DNA of 45,880 bases from Methylobrevis albus (GCF_015904235.1 NZ_JADZLT010000016.1:1-45880), one strand, 5' to 3'. Shown: positions 19,652 through 31,740, counted from the first letter of the stretch. Numbers and translations are program-made. Notes: generated by a model not told the origin, from the letters alone.

Positions 19652-20620
19652 ATGACGAAGATCAGCATTTCGGCTGCGGCGACGAGGGCCGGGCTCGCCG
19701 GCGTGGCGCTCGCGGGCGTGCTCTACGCCGGGCCGGCGGCCGCCGCCGATCCCGAGGCCTGCAAGACCGTCCGCTTCGCCGACGTCGGCTGGACCGACAT
19801 CACCGCGACGACGGCGATGGCCTCGGCCGTGCTCGAAGGCCTCGGCTACACGCCGACGACCCAGGTGCTGTCGGTGCCGGTGACCTACGCGTCGCTGAAG
19901 AACAAGGACATCGACGTCTTCCTCGGCAACTGGATGCCGACCATGGAAGGCGACCTCGCCCCCTACCGCGAGGACGGCTCGGTCGAGGTGCTCGGCGTCA
20001 ATCTCGAGGGCGCGAAGTACACGCTCGCCGTGCCGGCGAAGCTCTACGACGAAGGCCTGAAGACCTTCGCCGACATCGCGACCTTCAAGGACAAGCTCGG
20101 CGGCAAGCTCTACGGCATCGAGCCGGGCAACGACGGCAACCGCCTGATCCTCGAGATGATCGAGGGCGACAAGTTCGGCCTCAAGAGCTTCGAGCTGGTC
20201 GAATCGAGCGAGCAGGGCATGCTGGCCCAGGTCGACCGCGCCGTGCGCCGCGACGAGGGCATCGTGTTCCTCGGCTGGGAGCCGCACCCGATGAACGCCA
20301 ACTTCGAGATGAAGTATCTCGAGGGCGGCGACGAGGTGTTCGGCCCCAACCTCGGCGGCGCCACCATCTACACCAACGTCCGCGCCGGCTACACGGGCGA
20401 GTGCCCGAACGTCGGCGCGCTGCTCGCCAACCTGAAGTTCACGCTCGAAGCCGAGAACGTCGTGATGGGGTACATCCTCAACGACGGCATGGATCCGGCG
20501 CTCGCCGCCGAAAAGTGGATCAAGGACAATCCCGCCGTGCTCGACGGCTGGCTCGCGGGCGTCACCACGCTCGCCGGCGAGCCGGGGCTCGACGCGGTGA
20601 AGGCCGACCTCGGCCTCTGA
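19652..20620 (+). CDS. choX: Choline-binding periplasmic protein of the ABC transporter
   Basis: The protein has 322 residues with a Sec signal peptide ending near AAAADPEA (about residue 32). It binds choline in the periplasm and delivers it to ChoW/ChoV. The residues forming the choline aromatic box of S. meliloti ChoX all recur with a constant +4 offset: Trp47, Asp49, Trp94, Tyr123, Asn160 and Trp209. The disulfide cysteines recur too, as Cys37 and Cys251. This makes choline specificity very likely. The start ATG 19652 follows GAGGGGAAGAG. It heads choXWV and is separated from choW by a strong hairpin, which is common where the binding protein must be made in excess. Confidence 0.95.
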   Translation: MTKISISAAATRAGLAGVALAGVLYAGPAAAADPEACKTVRFADVGWTDITATTAMASAVLEGLGYTPTTQVLSVPVTYASLKNKDIDVFLGNWMPTMEGDLAPYREDGSVEVLGVNLEGAKYTLAVPAKLYDEGLKTFADIATFKDKLGGKLYGIEPGNDGNRLILEMIEGDKFGLKSFELVESSEQGMLAQVDRAVRRDEGIVFLGWEPHPMNANFEMKYLEGGDEVFGPNLGGATIYTNVRAGYTGECPNVGALLANLKFTLEAENVVMGYILNDGMDPALAAEKWIKDNPAVLDGWLAGVTTLAGEPGLDAVKADLGL

Positions 20621-20631
20621 CAGGGGGCCGC

Positions 20632-20660
20632 GCCGCACCGGGGCCAGTCCCCGGTGCGGC
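20632..20660 (+). terminator. Hairpin between choX and choW
   Basis: GCCGCACCGGGG (20632-20643) and CCCCGGTGCGGC (20649-20660) pair over 12 bp around loop CCAGT, starting 12 bp after the choX stop. No T-tract follows. It probably protects the choX mRNA 3' end or partly terminates, giving more binding protein than permease. Confidence 0.6.
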
Positions 20661-20781
20661 CGTGCCACCACCCGAAGCCTCGATGCAAGAGACCTGATGC
20701 ACGAGGGCGCCGGCGACCGCCGGGGCCGCCGGACGCGCACGTCCGCCATCCGCACCGCCAAAGCAGAACGGGGCAACGCCG

Positions 20782-21633
20782 ATGTACGACTGGTTGACCG
20801 AGCACAAGATCCCGTTGGGTCTCTGGCTCAGAAACGTGGTGAATTTCCTCACCGACAACGTCCAGGGCCTGTTCGACCTGATCTCGCTGGTGCTCGGCGG
20901 TCTCGTCGACGGCTTCACCGCGGCGCTGCTCTGGTTCAACCCCTTCGTGCTGATCGCCCTCGTCGCGGCGCTCGCCTATGCGCTGCACCGGTCGCTGGCG
21001 CTGGTCGGCTTCATCGTCGCCGCCTTCCTGTTCATCGCCAACCTCGGCTACTGGGAAGCGACGATGCAGACGCTGGCGCTGATCTTCTGCGCCACCATCG
21101 TCTGCGTCGTGATCGGCGTGCCGATCGGCATCCTCGCCGCCCACCGCCCGCGCTTCTACGCGTCGATCCGGCCGGTGCTCGACCTGATGCAGACGCTGCC
21201 GACCTTCGTCTACCTGATCCCGACGCTGGTGCTGTTCGGCCTCGGCGCGGTGCCCGGACTGATCTCGACGGTGATCTTCGCGATCCCCGCCCCGATCCGC
21301 CTCACCCATCTCGGCATCTCCTCGGTGCCCAAGCAGCTCTATGAAGCCGGCGTCGCCTTCGGCGCCACCCGCAAGCAGCTCCTGTTCAAGGTCGAGCTGC
21401 CCTACGCGATGCCGACCATCATGGCCGGCGTTACCCAGTGCATCATGCTGAGCCTCTCGATGGTCGTCATCGCCGCCCTCGTCGGCGCCGACGGGCTCGG
21501 CAAGCCGGTGGTGCGCGCCCTCAACACCGTCAACATCGCCATGGGCTTCGAGGCCGGCATCGCCATCGTCCTCCTCGCCATCGTCCTCGACCGGGTCTGC
21601 AAGAGCCCCGAGCGCAAGTCGAAGAGGAACTGA
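20782..21633 (+). CDS. choW: Choline ABC transporter permease
   Basis: The protein has 283 residues and belongs to the ProW/OpuAB-type permeases. Several membrane segments are visible (about 35-75, 80-95, 96-120, 140-165 and 205-275). The coupling (EAA) motif region reads YEAGVAFGATRKQLLFKVELPYAMPTI near residues 192-218, where it would contact the ATPase ChoV. The 161-bp gap to choX contains a hairpin; choV follows after 3 bp. The order choX-choW-choV is as in S. meliloti. Confidence 0.93.
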   Translation: MYDWLTEHKIPLGLWLRNVVNFLTDNVQGLFDLISLVLGGLVDGFTAALLWFNPFVLIALVAALAYALHRSLALVGFIVAAFLFIANLGYWEATMQTLALIFCATIVCVVIGVPIGILAAHRPRFYASIRPVLDLMQTLPTFVYLIPTLVLFGLGAVPGLISTVIFAIPAPIRLTHLGISSVPKQLYEAGVAFGATRKQLLFKVELPYAMPTIMAGVTQCIMLSLSMVVIAALVGADGLGKPVVRALNTVNIAMGFEAGIAIVLLAIVLDRVCKSPERKSKRN

Positions 21634-21636
21634 CCG

Positions 21637-22815
21637 ATGCCCGCCGTCGAATTCCGCAACGTCGACATCGTCTTCGGCAGCCGCCAGAAGCAGGCGCTCG
21701 CCATGATCGATCGCGGCGCCACCCGCGACGAGATCCTCGCCGAAACCAACGCCGTGCTCGGCGCCGCCGGCGTCAGCCTCACGATCGAGCGCGGCGAGAT
21801 CTGCGTGCTGATGGGCCTGTCGGGCTCCGGCAAGTCGACCATCCTGCGCGCCGTCAACCGCCTCAACGAGGTCGCCCGCGGCGAGGTGCTGGTCGAGCAC
21901 GACGGCCGGCAAGTCGACGTCGCCTCCTGCGGCGAGGCGGAACTGCGCGACGTGCGCATCAAGACCGTGTCGATGGTGTTCCAGCAGTTCGGCCTGCTGC
22001 CCTGGCGCACCGTGCGCGAGAACGTCGGCTTCGGCCTCGAGATCCGCGGCGTGCCGGCCGATGAGCGCCGCCGCATCACCGACCAGAAGCTCGCCATGGT
22101 CGGCCTCACCGCCTGGGCCGACAAGTATGCCCACGAGCTCTCCGGCGGCATGCAGCAGCGCGTCGGCCTCGCCCGGGCGTTCGCCACCGACGCCGACATC
22201 CTGCTGATGGACGAGCCGTTCTCGGCGCTCGACCCGCTGATCCGCGACAAGCTTCAGGACGAGCTGCTCGACCTGCAGAAGTCAATCCAGAAGACGATCA
22301 TCTTCGTCAGCCACGACCTCGACGAGGCGCTGAAGCTCGGCAACAAGATCGCCATCATGGAAGGCGGCCGCATCGTCCAGGCCGGCACCGCCGAGGACAT
22401 CTTGCTGCGCCCGGCCAACGCCTACGTCGCCGAGTTCGTCAAGCACATGAACCCGCTCAACGTGCTGCGCGGCACCTCGGTGATGCGCCCGGCCGAGACG
22501 CTCCGCCGCGAGGCCGGCTGCGTGCTGCTCGACGCCGAGGGTGCGGTGCGCGTCACGGTGGATGCCTCCGACCGGCCGATCGCGGTCGACCTCAACGGCC
22601 GCAAGGGCGTGCTCGGCACCATCGACGACAGCGGCGAGCGCATCGAGGCCGACTGCGACGTCATCGTCGCCCCGGTCGACCTCAAGCTGAAGCAGGCGAT
22701 CGCGCTGAAGCGCCAGACCAACCACCCGATCCTGCTCGTCGACAACCTCGGCCGCCTCGCCGGCCTCTGCGACGACGAGGAGATCTACCGCGGGCTGCTG
22801 CAGCGGGGGAACTGA
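21637..22815 (+). CDS. choV: Choline ABC transporter ATP-binding protein
   Basis: The 392-residue ATPase is of the ProV/OpuAA type. Walker A is GLSGSGKST, the Q-loop lies in VFQQFGLLPW, the signature is LSGGMQQRVGLARA, Walker B is ILLMDEPFSALD and the H-loop is FVSHDLDEAL. The ~110 residues after the ATPase core resemble the CBS-type regulatory tail of this family. It powers choline uptake for conversion to glycine betaine by the adjacent bet enzymes. The gene starts 3 bp after choW, so coupling is likely. Confidence 0.94.
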   Translation: MPAVEFRNVDIVFGSRQKQALAMIDRGATRDEILAETNAVLGAAGVSLTIERGEICVLMGLSGSGKSTILRAVNRLNEVARGEVLVEHDGRQVDVASCGEAELRDVRIKTVSMVFQQFGLLPWRTVRENVGFGLEIRGVPADERRRITDQKLAMVGLTAWADKYAHELSGGMQQRVGLARAFATDADILLMDEPFSALDPLIRDKLQDELLDLQKSIQKTIIFVSHDLDEALKLGNKIAIMEGGRIVQAGTAEDILLRPANAYVAEFVKHMNPLNVLRGTSVMRPAETLRREAGCVLLDAEGAVRVTVDASDRPIAVDLNGRKGVLGTIDDSGERIEADCDVIVAPVDLKLKQAIALKRQTNHPILLVDNLGRLAGLCDDEEIYRGLLQRGN

Positions 22816-22829
22816 GGGGCGGAGTCCGA

Positions 22830-22990
22830 GGCTCACCCCTCATCCGGCCTTCGGCCACCTTCTCCCGCAAGGGGAGAAGGGAAGGGGACCGAGAGGCTGG
22901 GGATTAGCCACCGGATACGTGGACCGATCGAGCGCTCCACTTCCTTCTCCCCTCGCGGGAGAAGGTGCCCGAAGGGCGGATGAGGGGGGC
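22830..22990. repeat. Inverted-repeat element, family C
   Basis: The left arm (from about 22832) reads CTCACCCCTCATCCGGCCTT, then CACCTTCTCCCGCAAGGGGA. The right arm (22943-22989) is its near reverse complement, with CCGCCCTTCGGGC at the matching place. Each arm also folds on itself (CTTCTCCC/GGGAGAAGG). It sits between the convergent ends of choV and ppc. Very similar palindromes are widespread in rhizobial genomes. Confidence 0.75.
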
Positions 22991-23006
22991 CTACTGCCCC
23001 CCTCCC

Positions 23007-25748
<2,742 letters not shown>

Positions 25749-25920
25749 GGTGCGGTCTCCGCCTTCCGATCGTTGCCTCGGCGGAATGCGGAGCGCGCCC
25801 CGCCGCGCGTTGCCCCTTTAGTAGTAGAATGGAACAGCAGCGGCGACGGCGTTGATGCCGCAGGGCGCGCGTGCCGCAGGGGGCAGGTCGGGGGAAGAGG
25901 TCCGGGCGGAACCGGCGCCG

Positions 25921-26232
25921 TCAGAAGTGGTCGCCGCGCAGCACGAGCACGTCCGACAGGGTCAGGATGCCCATCTGGCGGCGGACGAGCTTGAAGACTG
26001 GGTCGACCACGGTGTCGACCCGCTCGGCCGCCACGATCACCGTCACCACCACCATGGTGCCGGCGGCGGTCGCCTGGCCGTCGCTGCTCCACGATCCGCC
26101 GTGACCGCTGCCGGCCAGCGCCGGCACGACGGTGTAGCCGGTGACGCCGAGCCCATCGAGCAGCGTCGTCAGGCGTCCGACGACGACGGCCTCGACGATG
26201 ATCTCGAGCTTCTTCTTGGTGAACCACTCCAT
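25921..26232 (-). CDS. sbtB: PII-like regulator of the bicarbonate transporter
   Basis: The 103-residue protein has the PII-superfamily ferredoxin-like pattern: KKKLEIIVEAVVVGRLTTLLDGLGVTGYTVV, a Gly/Ser-rich loop (GSGHGGSWSSDG, residues 41-52) in the T-loop position, then TMVVVTVIVAAERVDTVVDPVF. It lacks the GlnB uridylylation Tyr loop and also the C-terminal extension of some cyanobacterial SbtB proteins. SbtB-type proteins sense adenylyl nucleotides and block SbtA. It starts 2 bp after the sbtA stop, so the two are coupled, which is the main support for the name. ppc follows 172 bp downstream. Confidence 0.8.
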   Translation of the reverse strand: MEWFTKKKLEIIVEAVVVGRLTTLLDGLGVTGYTVVPALAGSGHGGSWSSDGQATAAGTMVVVTVIVAAERVDTVVDPVFKLVRRQMGILTLSDVLVLRGDHF

Positions 26233-26234
26233 TG

Positions 26235-27248
26235 TCAGACCCCCGCGACGACCTCGGCCAGCGCCAGGTAGAGCGGCAGGCCGATGGTGAGATTGAAGGG
26301 GAAGGTCACCCCCAGCGACAGCGTCAGATAGAGCGCGGGATTGGCCTCGGGCAGGGCGAGACGCATCGCGGCCGGGACCGCGATGTAGGACGCCGACGCC
26401 GACAGGCTGATCAGAAGCGCCGTGCCGCCGAGCGACAGGTCGAGCCCGAGGGCGAACAGGGCGGCGAGCAGCGCCGAGACCAGCGGGAAATAGACGCCGA
26501 AGGCGATGACGCCGGGCGTCAGCACCCGCGCCCCCTGGCGCAGGCCGCGTCCCGCCACGAGGCCCATGTCGAGCAGGAACAGGCACAGCACGCCGCGGAA
26601 GGGATCGACGATGAACGGCGCGATCATGCCGAGCCCGCGTTCGCCGGTGATCCAGCCGATCAGGAACGACCCGACCAGCATCACGATCGACCCGTTGAAG
26701 GCGATCTCGCGCAGCAGATGGCCCGTGTCCCCGTTGCCGTTGCCGTTGCCGTCGCCGTTGCCGTCGCCGGCCTCGGGGCGGCGGCCGCGCCGGGCGATCA
26801 GCAGCGCCGAGACGATCGCCGGGGTCTCCATCACCGCGGCGACGGCGATCAGATAGCCCTCGAAGTCGACGCCGAGCTGGCGCAGCATCTCGGTCGCCGC
26901 GACGAAGGTGACGATGGAGATCGAGCCGTAGTGCGCGCCGACCGCGGCGGCATCGACCAGCGACAGCCGCGTGGTGGCCCGGAGCAGCGCGACGCCGATC
27001 AGCGGGATCACGAAGGACAGCACGATCGCGGCACCGATGGTGCCCAGCATGCCGAGGCTGAGCCCGGTCTTCGATACCTCGACGCCGCCCTTGAAGCCGA
27101 TCGACAGCATCAGGTAGAGCGCCAGCGTCTTGGCGACGGCCTCGGGCACCGAGAGGTCCGAACGGACGAGGGCGGCGAACAGTCCGAGCGCGAAGAACAG
27201 TACCATCGGGGACGACAGGTTCTGCTGCGCGAGATCCATGGCTCCCAT
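26235..27248 (-). CDS. sbtA: Sodium-dependent bicarbonate transporter family permease (SbtA-like)
   Basis: The 337-residue membrane protein (PF05982-like) is made of two hydrophobic halves of about five segments each. Recognisable stretches are KTLALYLMLSIGFKGGVEV, GAHYGSISIVTFVAATE, FIVDPFRGVLCLFLLDMGLVAGRGL and SASASYIAVPAAMRLALPEANP. The GHYGSIS-type and SASASYIAVPAA-type stretches are family hallmarks at the Na+/bicarbonate site. The halves are joined by a cytoplasmic linker around residues 160-175 made of Gly-Asn/Gly-Asp pairs encoded by a hexanucleotide repeat. I chose the ATG at 27248 (MGAMDL); the ATG at 27239 is the alternative. It is coupled to sbtB. Bicarbonate is inferred as the substrate from the family and from linkage to ppc. 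Confidence 0.85.
   Translation of the reverse strand: MGAMDLAQQNLSSPMVLFFALGLFAALVRSDLSVPEAVAKTLALYLMLSIGFKGGVEVSKTGLSLGMLGTIGAAIVLSFVIPLIGVALLRATTRLSLVDAAAVGAHYGSISIVTFVAATEMLRQLGVDFEGYLIAVAAVMETPAIVSALLIARRGRRPEAGDGNGDGNGNGNGDTGHLLREIAFNGSIVMLVGSFLIGWITGERGLGMIAPFIVDPFRGVLCLFLLDMGLVAGRGLRQGARVLTPGVIAFGVYFPLVSALLAALFALGLDLSLGGTALLISLSASASYIAVPAAMRLALPEANPALYLTLSLGVTFPFNLTIGLPLYLALAEVVAGV
26731..26766. repeat. Hexanucleotide tandem repeat in sbtA
   Basis: Six consecutive units, CCGTTG or CCGTCG on the plus strand, encode alternating Gly-Asn and Gly-Asp pairs on the minus strand. Copy-number change would lengthen or shorten the SbtA central linker by two residues per unit without breaking the frame. 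Confidence 0.85.
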
Positions 27249-27607
27249 CGACCCACCCTTTGCTGATCGGCGCGGAAGATATGGCGCGTTGTGCGGCGCA
27301 ACAAGATCAGCCCGGTGGGCCGGATCCCAGCCGGGATGATTTGTCACGCGGCGGCGCTGCGGATCGATCCGGGCGCCTCCCGGACGGGCCGGCCGCAGCG
27401 GATCGGGCGCCGCATCGGGCGCGCCCGGCATCGGCGCGCGGATCGCCGCCCGCATCTGATTCGCGCGCCGCCCGGCGTTCTCCCCCTTGCCGACCCGCCC
27501 GATTCCGCTGGCCGAACTCCTGCCTTGCCAGCGGGCAAAAATTGCGCTTGCCTGCGAACAATGCAGGGGCCGTCGCCGCTGCGGGGTGAAGCCGTCGGCG
27601 GTGCGTC
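27249..27607. other. Divergent intergenic region between sbtA and the polyamine operon
   Basis: These 359 bp contain no credible gene. An imperfect dyad TTGTGCGGCGCAACAA (27289-27304) lies 40 bp upstream of the sbtA start and could be an operator. A short hairpin TTGCC-AGCG-GGCAA lies near 27525-27538. I see no convincing -35/-10 pair. Confidence 0.35.
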
Positions 27608-28669
27608 TTGGTGGAGCGAAGCGGACCCGAAGCGGGACTTTCAGGATCGACGCCGGTCGCCGCGGCGCCGCTCGTCGCGGTCGATGCCGTCAGCAAGGTG
27701 TTCGCCGGCCACGGCGGCGGCGCCGAGACCCGGGCGCTCGACGACGTCAGCCTCGAAATCCGCGCCAACGAGTTCTTCACGCTGCTCGGGCCCTCCGGCT
27801 GCGGCAAGACCACGCTGCTCCGCCTCGTCGCCGGCTTCGAGCACCCGACCGCCGGCACGATCCGCCTCGACGGCACCGACATCCTGCCGCTGCCGCCGCA
27901 CCGGCGGCCGGTCAACACCGTGTTCCAGTCCTACGCCCTATTCCCGCACCTCACCGTCGCCGAAAACGTCGCCTTCGGGCTCGAGCGGCTCGGCCGCCCG
28001 GCGGCGGAGGTGAAGGACCGGGTCGCGGCGATGATCGCGCTGGTGCGCCTCGGCGGGCTGGAGCGGCGCAAGCCCGCGCAACTCTCCGGCGGCCAGCAGC
28101 AGCGCGTCGCCTTCGCCCGGGCGCTGGCGCCCGCGCCGCGGCTGCTGCTGCTCGACGAGCCGCTCTCCGCCCTCGACCTGAAACTCCGCCGCGAGATGCA
28201 GGGCGAGCTGAAGCGGCTGCAGCGCGAGACCGGCGTCACCTTCGTCCTCGTCACCCACGACCAGGAGGAGGCGCTGGCGATGTCCGACCGCATCGCGGTG
28301 ATGCGCGCCGGCAAGGTGCTGCAGCTCGGCGCCCCGGCCGAGATCTACGACCGGCCGGCAACGCGCTTCGTCGCCGACTTCATCGGCGAGGCCAACATCG
28401 TCGCCGGCGCCCGGGTCGGCAGCCCGGCGCCCTTCGTCGCGATCCGCCCCGAGCGCACCACGATCGCCCCCGCCGGTGCGGCCGGCCTTGCCGCCACCGT
28501 CACCGCGGTCACTTTCCTCGGCTCCGACACGCTCTACGACATGGAGCTTGCCGGCGGCGGCGCGATGCGGGCGCGGCTGCGCGAGCCGGTGCCCGGGCTC
28601 GCCCCCGGCGCGTCGGTCACGGCCGGCTGGCCGGCCGATGCGGCCCGCCCCGTGGCGGAAGACCCATGA
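27608..28669 (+). CDS. potA: Polyamine-type ABC transporter ATP-binding protein
   Basis: The ATPase has about 353 residues. Walker A is GPSGCGKTT, the Q-loop is [21 protein letters not shown], the signature is [15 protein letters not shown], Walker B is [16 protein letters not shown] and the H-loop is [15 protein letters not shown] domain follows (residues ~270-340). The start is uncertain: TTG 27608 and GTG 27611 both lack a clear Shine-Dalgarno, and the conserved part begins near residue 20. It overlaps the next gene by 4 bp (ATGA). Polyamine specificity is inferred from the binding protein and the downstream polyamine enzymes. Confidence 0.88.
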   Translation: MVERSGPEAGLSGSTPVAAAPLVAVDAVSKVFAGHGGGAETRALDDVSLEIRANEFFTLLGPSGCGKTTLLRLVAGFEHPTAGTIRLDGTDILPLPPHRRPVNTVFQSYALFPHLTVAENVAFGLERLGRPAAEVKDRVAAMIALVRLGGLERRKPAQLSGGQQQRVAFARALAPAPRLLLLDEPLSALDLKLRREMQGELKRLQRETGVTFVLVTHDQEEALAMSDRIAVMRAGKVLQLGAPAEIYDRPATRFVADFIGEANIVAGARVGSPAPFVAIRPERTTIAPAGAAGLAATVTAVTFLGSDTLYDMELAGGGAMRARLREPVPGLAPGASVTAGWPADAARPVAEDP

Positions 28670-29595
28670 GCGCGGCGCTCGCCCCCGCCATCACCCCGGC
28701 GCCCGCCGCCCCGACGGCGCCGGGCCTCGCCGCGCGCACGGTGACGCTGCTCGTCCCGGCGGTCGCGGTGATCGTGCTGTTCATGGTCGTGCCGATGCTG
28801 ATCGCGGCCGGCTATTCGTTCCTCACCGCCGGCGCCTACGGCGGCGTGCGGCTGCCGCTCACCGCCGACGCCTATGTCCGTTTCCTGTTCGACCGCGACC
28901 TCGACGACAGCCTGATCTTCGACACCACCTACATCGGCATCTTCGCCCGCTCCTTCGTGCTCGCGGTGCTGACGACGCTGTTCTGCGTCGCGATCGGCCT
29001 GCCGCTCGCCTGGTTCATCGCCTGCCGCGAGCGCCGCGCGCGCGATGCGCTGCTGCTCGCGATCACCATCCCGTTCTGGACCAACCTGCTGGTGCGCACC
29101 TATTGCTGGGTGCTGATCCTGCGCGATCAGGGCCTGCTCAACGGCGCGCTGCAGGCGAGCGGGCTGACCTCGGCGCCAATCACCTTCCTCTATTCCAACG
29201 AGGCGATCCTGCTCGGCCTCGTCTATTCCTTCCTGCCGTTCATGGTGCTGCCGATCTATGCGGTGGTCGAGAAGATCGACCCGCGCCTGATCGAGGCCGG
29301 GCACGACCTCTATGCCGGCCGACTCGCCGTGTTCCGCCACATCGTCTGGCCGCTGGCGCGGCCGGGGATCGCGGCGGGCACCCTGCTCGTCTTCGTGCCG
29401 GCGCTCGGCGCCTTCCTCGCCCCCGACCTCCTCGGTGGCGGCAAGAAGCTGATGATCGGCAGCCTGATCCAGCTGCAGTTCACCTCGTCGCGCAACTGGC
29501 CGTTCGGCGCCGCGGCGGCGATGATCCTGATGGCGCTGGTGCTGGTCGGCCTCGTCGTCATGGCGCGCAGGCGCGGCGCGGGGGCGCCGCGATGA
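28666..29595 (+). CDS. potB: Polyamine-type ABC transporter permease 1
   Basis: The 309-residue permease belongs to the PotB/PotH family, with about six membrane segments: an N-terminal segment at about 24-48, then 95-120, 135-160, 180-205, 235-260 and 280-303. The coupling motif region is [26 protein letters not shown] near residues 212-237. Phrases typical of this family are [10 protein letters not shown] and [14 protein letters not shown]. It starts inside the potA stop (ATGA) and ends overlapping potC (ATGA), so the three genes are tightly coupled. Confidence 0.9.
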   Translation: MSAALAPAITPAPAAPTAPGLAARTVTLLVPAVAVIVLFMVVPMLIAAGYSFLTAGAYGGVRLPLTADAYVRFLFDRDLDDSLIFDTTYIGIFARSFVLAVLTTLFCVAIGLPLAWFIACRERRARDALLLAITIPFWTNLLVRTYCWVLILRDQGLLNGALQASGLTSAPITFLYSNEAILLGLVYSFLPFMVLPIYAVVEKIDPRLIEAGHDLYAGRLAVFRHIVWPLARPGIAAGTLLVFVPALGAFLAPDLLGGGKKLMIGSLIQLQFTSSRNWPFGAAAAMILMALVLVGLVVMARRRGAGAPR

Positions 29596-30404
29596 GCGCC
29601 GCCCGCGGCTTCGACTGGCGCCGCACGCCGGGCCTCGGCACCTTCACGGCGCTGGTCTTCGTCTTCGTCTATGCGCCTCTCGTCGTCCTCGTCGTCTACG
29701 CCTTCAACGCCTCCAACCTCGCGCTCGTCTGGGGCGGCTTTTCCGTCGAGTGGTTCGCGAAGGCCCTCGGCAACGAGAACCTCCGCCGCGCCGCCACCAA
29801 CAGCGTCATCGTCGCCGTCGTCGCCACCGTCGCCGCGACGCTGCTCGCGCTGCCGGCGGCGCTGGCGCTGGAGCGCGGCCGCGCGTTCCGCGGCAAGGCG
29901 GCGGCGGAGGGCCTCGTCGCGCTGCCCCTCGTCGCGCCCGAGATCGTCACCGCGATCGCGACGCTGGTGTTCTTCTCGGCGATCGGCCTGCGCCTCGGCC
30001 TCGGCAACGTCGCGCTCGCCCACATCGTGTTCTGCATCCCGTTTGCGATGCTGCCGATGCGGGCGCGGCTGCGCGAGATGAGCCCCGACGTCGAGAACGC
30101 CGCCCGCGATCTCTATGCCGACGAATGGCAGGTGTTCCGCCGTGTGACGCTGCCGCTGATGGCGCCGGGCGTCGTCGCGGGCGCCATGCTCGCCTTCATC
30201 GTCTCGCTCGACGATTTTCTGATCACGCTGATGGTCGCCGATGCGGGGGCGACAACCCTGCCGGTCTATCTCTACGGTATGCTCCGTCTCGGCGTGACGC
30301 CGGAGGCGAACGCGGCCGCGACGATCCTGCTCGCCGTGTCGGTGACGGTGGTCGTGGTGGCGACGCTCGTGATGCGGCGGGGGGAAAGAGCCGTCGCGGC
30401 CTGA
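29592..30404 (+). CDS. potC: Polyamine-type ABC transporter permease 2
   Basis: The 270-residue permease is of the PotC/PotI type. The first membrane segment is at about 17-37 (LVFVFVYAPLVVLVVYAFN) and is followed by SNLALVWGGFSVEWFAK, typical of the family. The coupling region ENAARDLYADEWQVFRRVTLPLMAPG lies near residues 167-192, followed by SLDDFLITLMVADAG. The start ATG 29592 overlaps the potB stop. The binding-protein gene follows after 91 bp. Confidence 0.9.
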   Translation: MSAARGFDWRRTPGLGTFTALVFVFVYAPLVVLVVYAFNASNLALVWGGFSVEWFAKALGNENLRRAATNSVIVAVVATVAATLLALPAALALERGRAFRGKAAAEGLVALPLVAPEIVTAIATLVFFSAIGLRLGLGNVALAHIVFCIPFAMLPMRARLREMSPDVENAARDLYADEWQVFRRVTLPLMAPGVVAGAMLAFIVSLDDFLITLMVADAGATTLPVYLYGMLRLGVTPEANAAATILLAVSVTVVVVATLVMRRGERAVAA

Positions 30405-30495
30405 GCACCGTCACCGGCGTTTCGCGGCCGCTGCGCTATTGCAACGAACCAAACCGGACCGGTGCAGCATGCCGGCCGATCCAAGGGGGACAGAC

Positions 30496-31524
30496 ATGAA
30501 GACCGCCGTCCGCGCATTCGCCTTCTCGCTCGCCGCCTGCGCCGCCGGCGCGGCCCAGGCCGAGGGCGAACTCTTCATCTACAACTGGTCCGACTACACC
30601 GCGCCGGAGCTCGTCGAGAAGTTCCAGAAGGACACCGGCATCAAGGTGACGGTGGATTCCTACGATTCCAACGAGACCCTGCTCGCGAAGCTCAAATCCG
30701 GCTCGGCCGGCTACGACATCATCGTCGTCTCGTCCGACTTCGTGGAGATCTTCGCCAAGGAAGGCCTGATCGCCGAGATCGACGCCCCGACGCTCGCCGG
30801 CTTCCCCAATCTCGACAAGCGCTGGACCGGCCCGGTCTGGGATCCGGACAACGCCTACACCGTGCCGTGGAACTGGGGCACGACCTCCTATTCGGTCAAC
30901 ACCGACAAGGTGAAGGAGGGCACCGACAGCCTGAAGCTGCTGTTCGAGCCCCCGGCCGAGATCGCCGGCCAGGTCGGCATGTTCGGCTCGCCGTCGGAAG
31001 TGATCGCGCTCGCCCAGCGCTATCTCGACATGGATCCGTGCCAGACCGACACCGAGAACATGAAGAAGGTGCAGGACCTCTTGCTCGCCCAGGCACCGGC
31101 GATCAAGGTCTACAACTCCGACGGCATCATCGAGCGCCAGGCTTCGGGCGAAACGCTGGTGCACCAGCAGTGGAACGGCGCCGCCATGCGCTCGCGCGAG
31201 CTCAACCCGGCGATCAAGTACGTCTATCCGAAGGAAGGCGTCGTCGGCTGGATGGACAACGTCGCGGTGCCCGCCTCGGCGAAGAACATGAACAACGCGC
31301 TCGAGTTCATCTCCTACATCATGCAGCCGGAAAACATGGCGCTGCAGTCGAACTTCACCAAGTACGCCAACGCGGTGACCGGCTCCGAGGCGTTCTTCGA
31401 GGCCTCGATGCAGGGCGCGCCCGAACTGATCACCCCGGAGGATGTCAAGGTGGTATTTACCCCGGCCTGCTCTGAAGAGGCGACGCAGCTGATGGACCGG
31501 GTGTGGACGCGGTTGAAGCGGTAA
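30496..31524 (+). CDS. potD: Periplasmic polyamine-binding protein (PotD/PotF family)
   Basis: The 342-residue precursor has a Sec signal peptide, MKTAVRAFAFSLAACAAGAA, cleaved after AQA near residue 21. The mature start GELFIYNWSDYTAPELVEKF followed by DSYDSNETLLAKLKSG is characteristic of PotD/PotF spermidine/putrescine receptors, as is VPWNWGTTSYSVN. ATG 30496 is preceded by AAGGGGGA (30483-30490); an in-frame ATG at 30439 is less likely because it would mask the signal peptide. It completes the transporter and supplies the likely substrate of the polyamine enzymes downstream. Which polyamine it prefers cannot be told from sequence alone. Confidence 0.88.
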   Translation: MKTAVRAFAFSLAACAAGAAQAEGELFIYNWSDYTAPELVEKFQKDTGIKVTVDSYDSNETLLAKLKSGSAGYDIIVVSSDFVEIFAKEGLIAEIDAPTLAGFPNLDKRWTGPVWDPDNAYTVPWNWGTTSYSVNTDKVKEGTDSLKLLFEPPAEIAGQVGMFGSPSEVIALAQRYLDMDPCQTDTENMKKVQDLLLAQAPAIKVYNSDGIIERQASGETLVHQQWNGAAMRSRELNPAIKYVYPKEGVVGWMDNVAVPASAKNMNNALEFISYIMQPENMALQSNFTKYANAVTGSEAFFEASMQGAPELITPEDVKVVFTPACSEEATQLMDRVWTRLKR

Positions 31525-31554
31525 GAGGGGATTTCGGGGGGCGGGGCCGGCGCA

Positions 31555-31740
31555 AGCGGCCTCACCCCTCTCCCTGTCCCTCCCCCACAAGGGGGGAGGG
31601 GACCATCAGGGCAATACAGAGTGCCTCACTGATCTTTCGTCGATACGCCGATGCTGCTGTGGCGTCGAAGCATCACCACCATCGTCCCTCCCCCCCTTGT
31701 GGGGGAGGGACAGGGAGAGGGGTAAGGCCCCACGGCACAG
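31555..31740. repeat. MITE-like inverted-repeat element, family A variant (B)
   Basis: The left arm (from 31558) reads CACCCCTCTCCCTGTCCCTC, then CCCACAAGGGGGGAGGGGAC. The right arm (31682-31729) is its reverse complement and ends GGCCCCACGGCACAG, so the outermost sequence CTGTGCCGTGGGGCC is the same as in family A at 45658. The inner loop (31605-31680) is unrelated to that of family A. It lies between potD and aphA and takes up most of the 273-bp gap. Confidence 0.8.
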
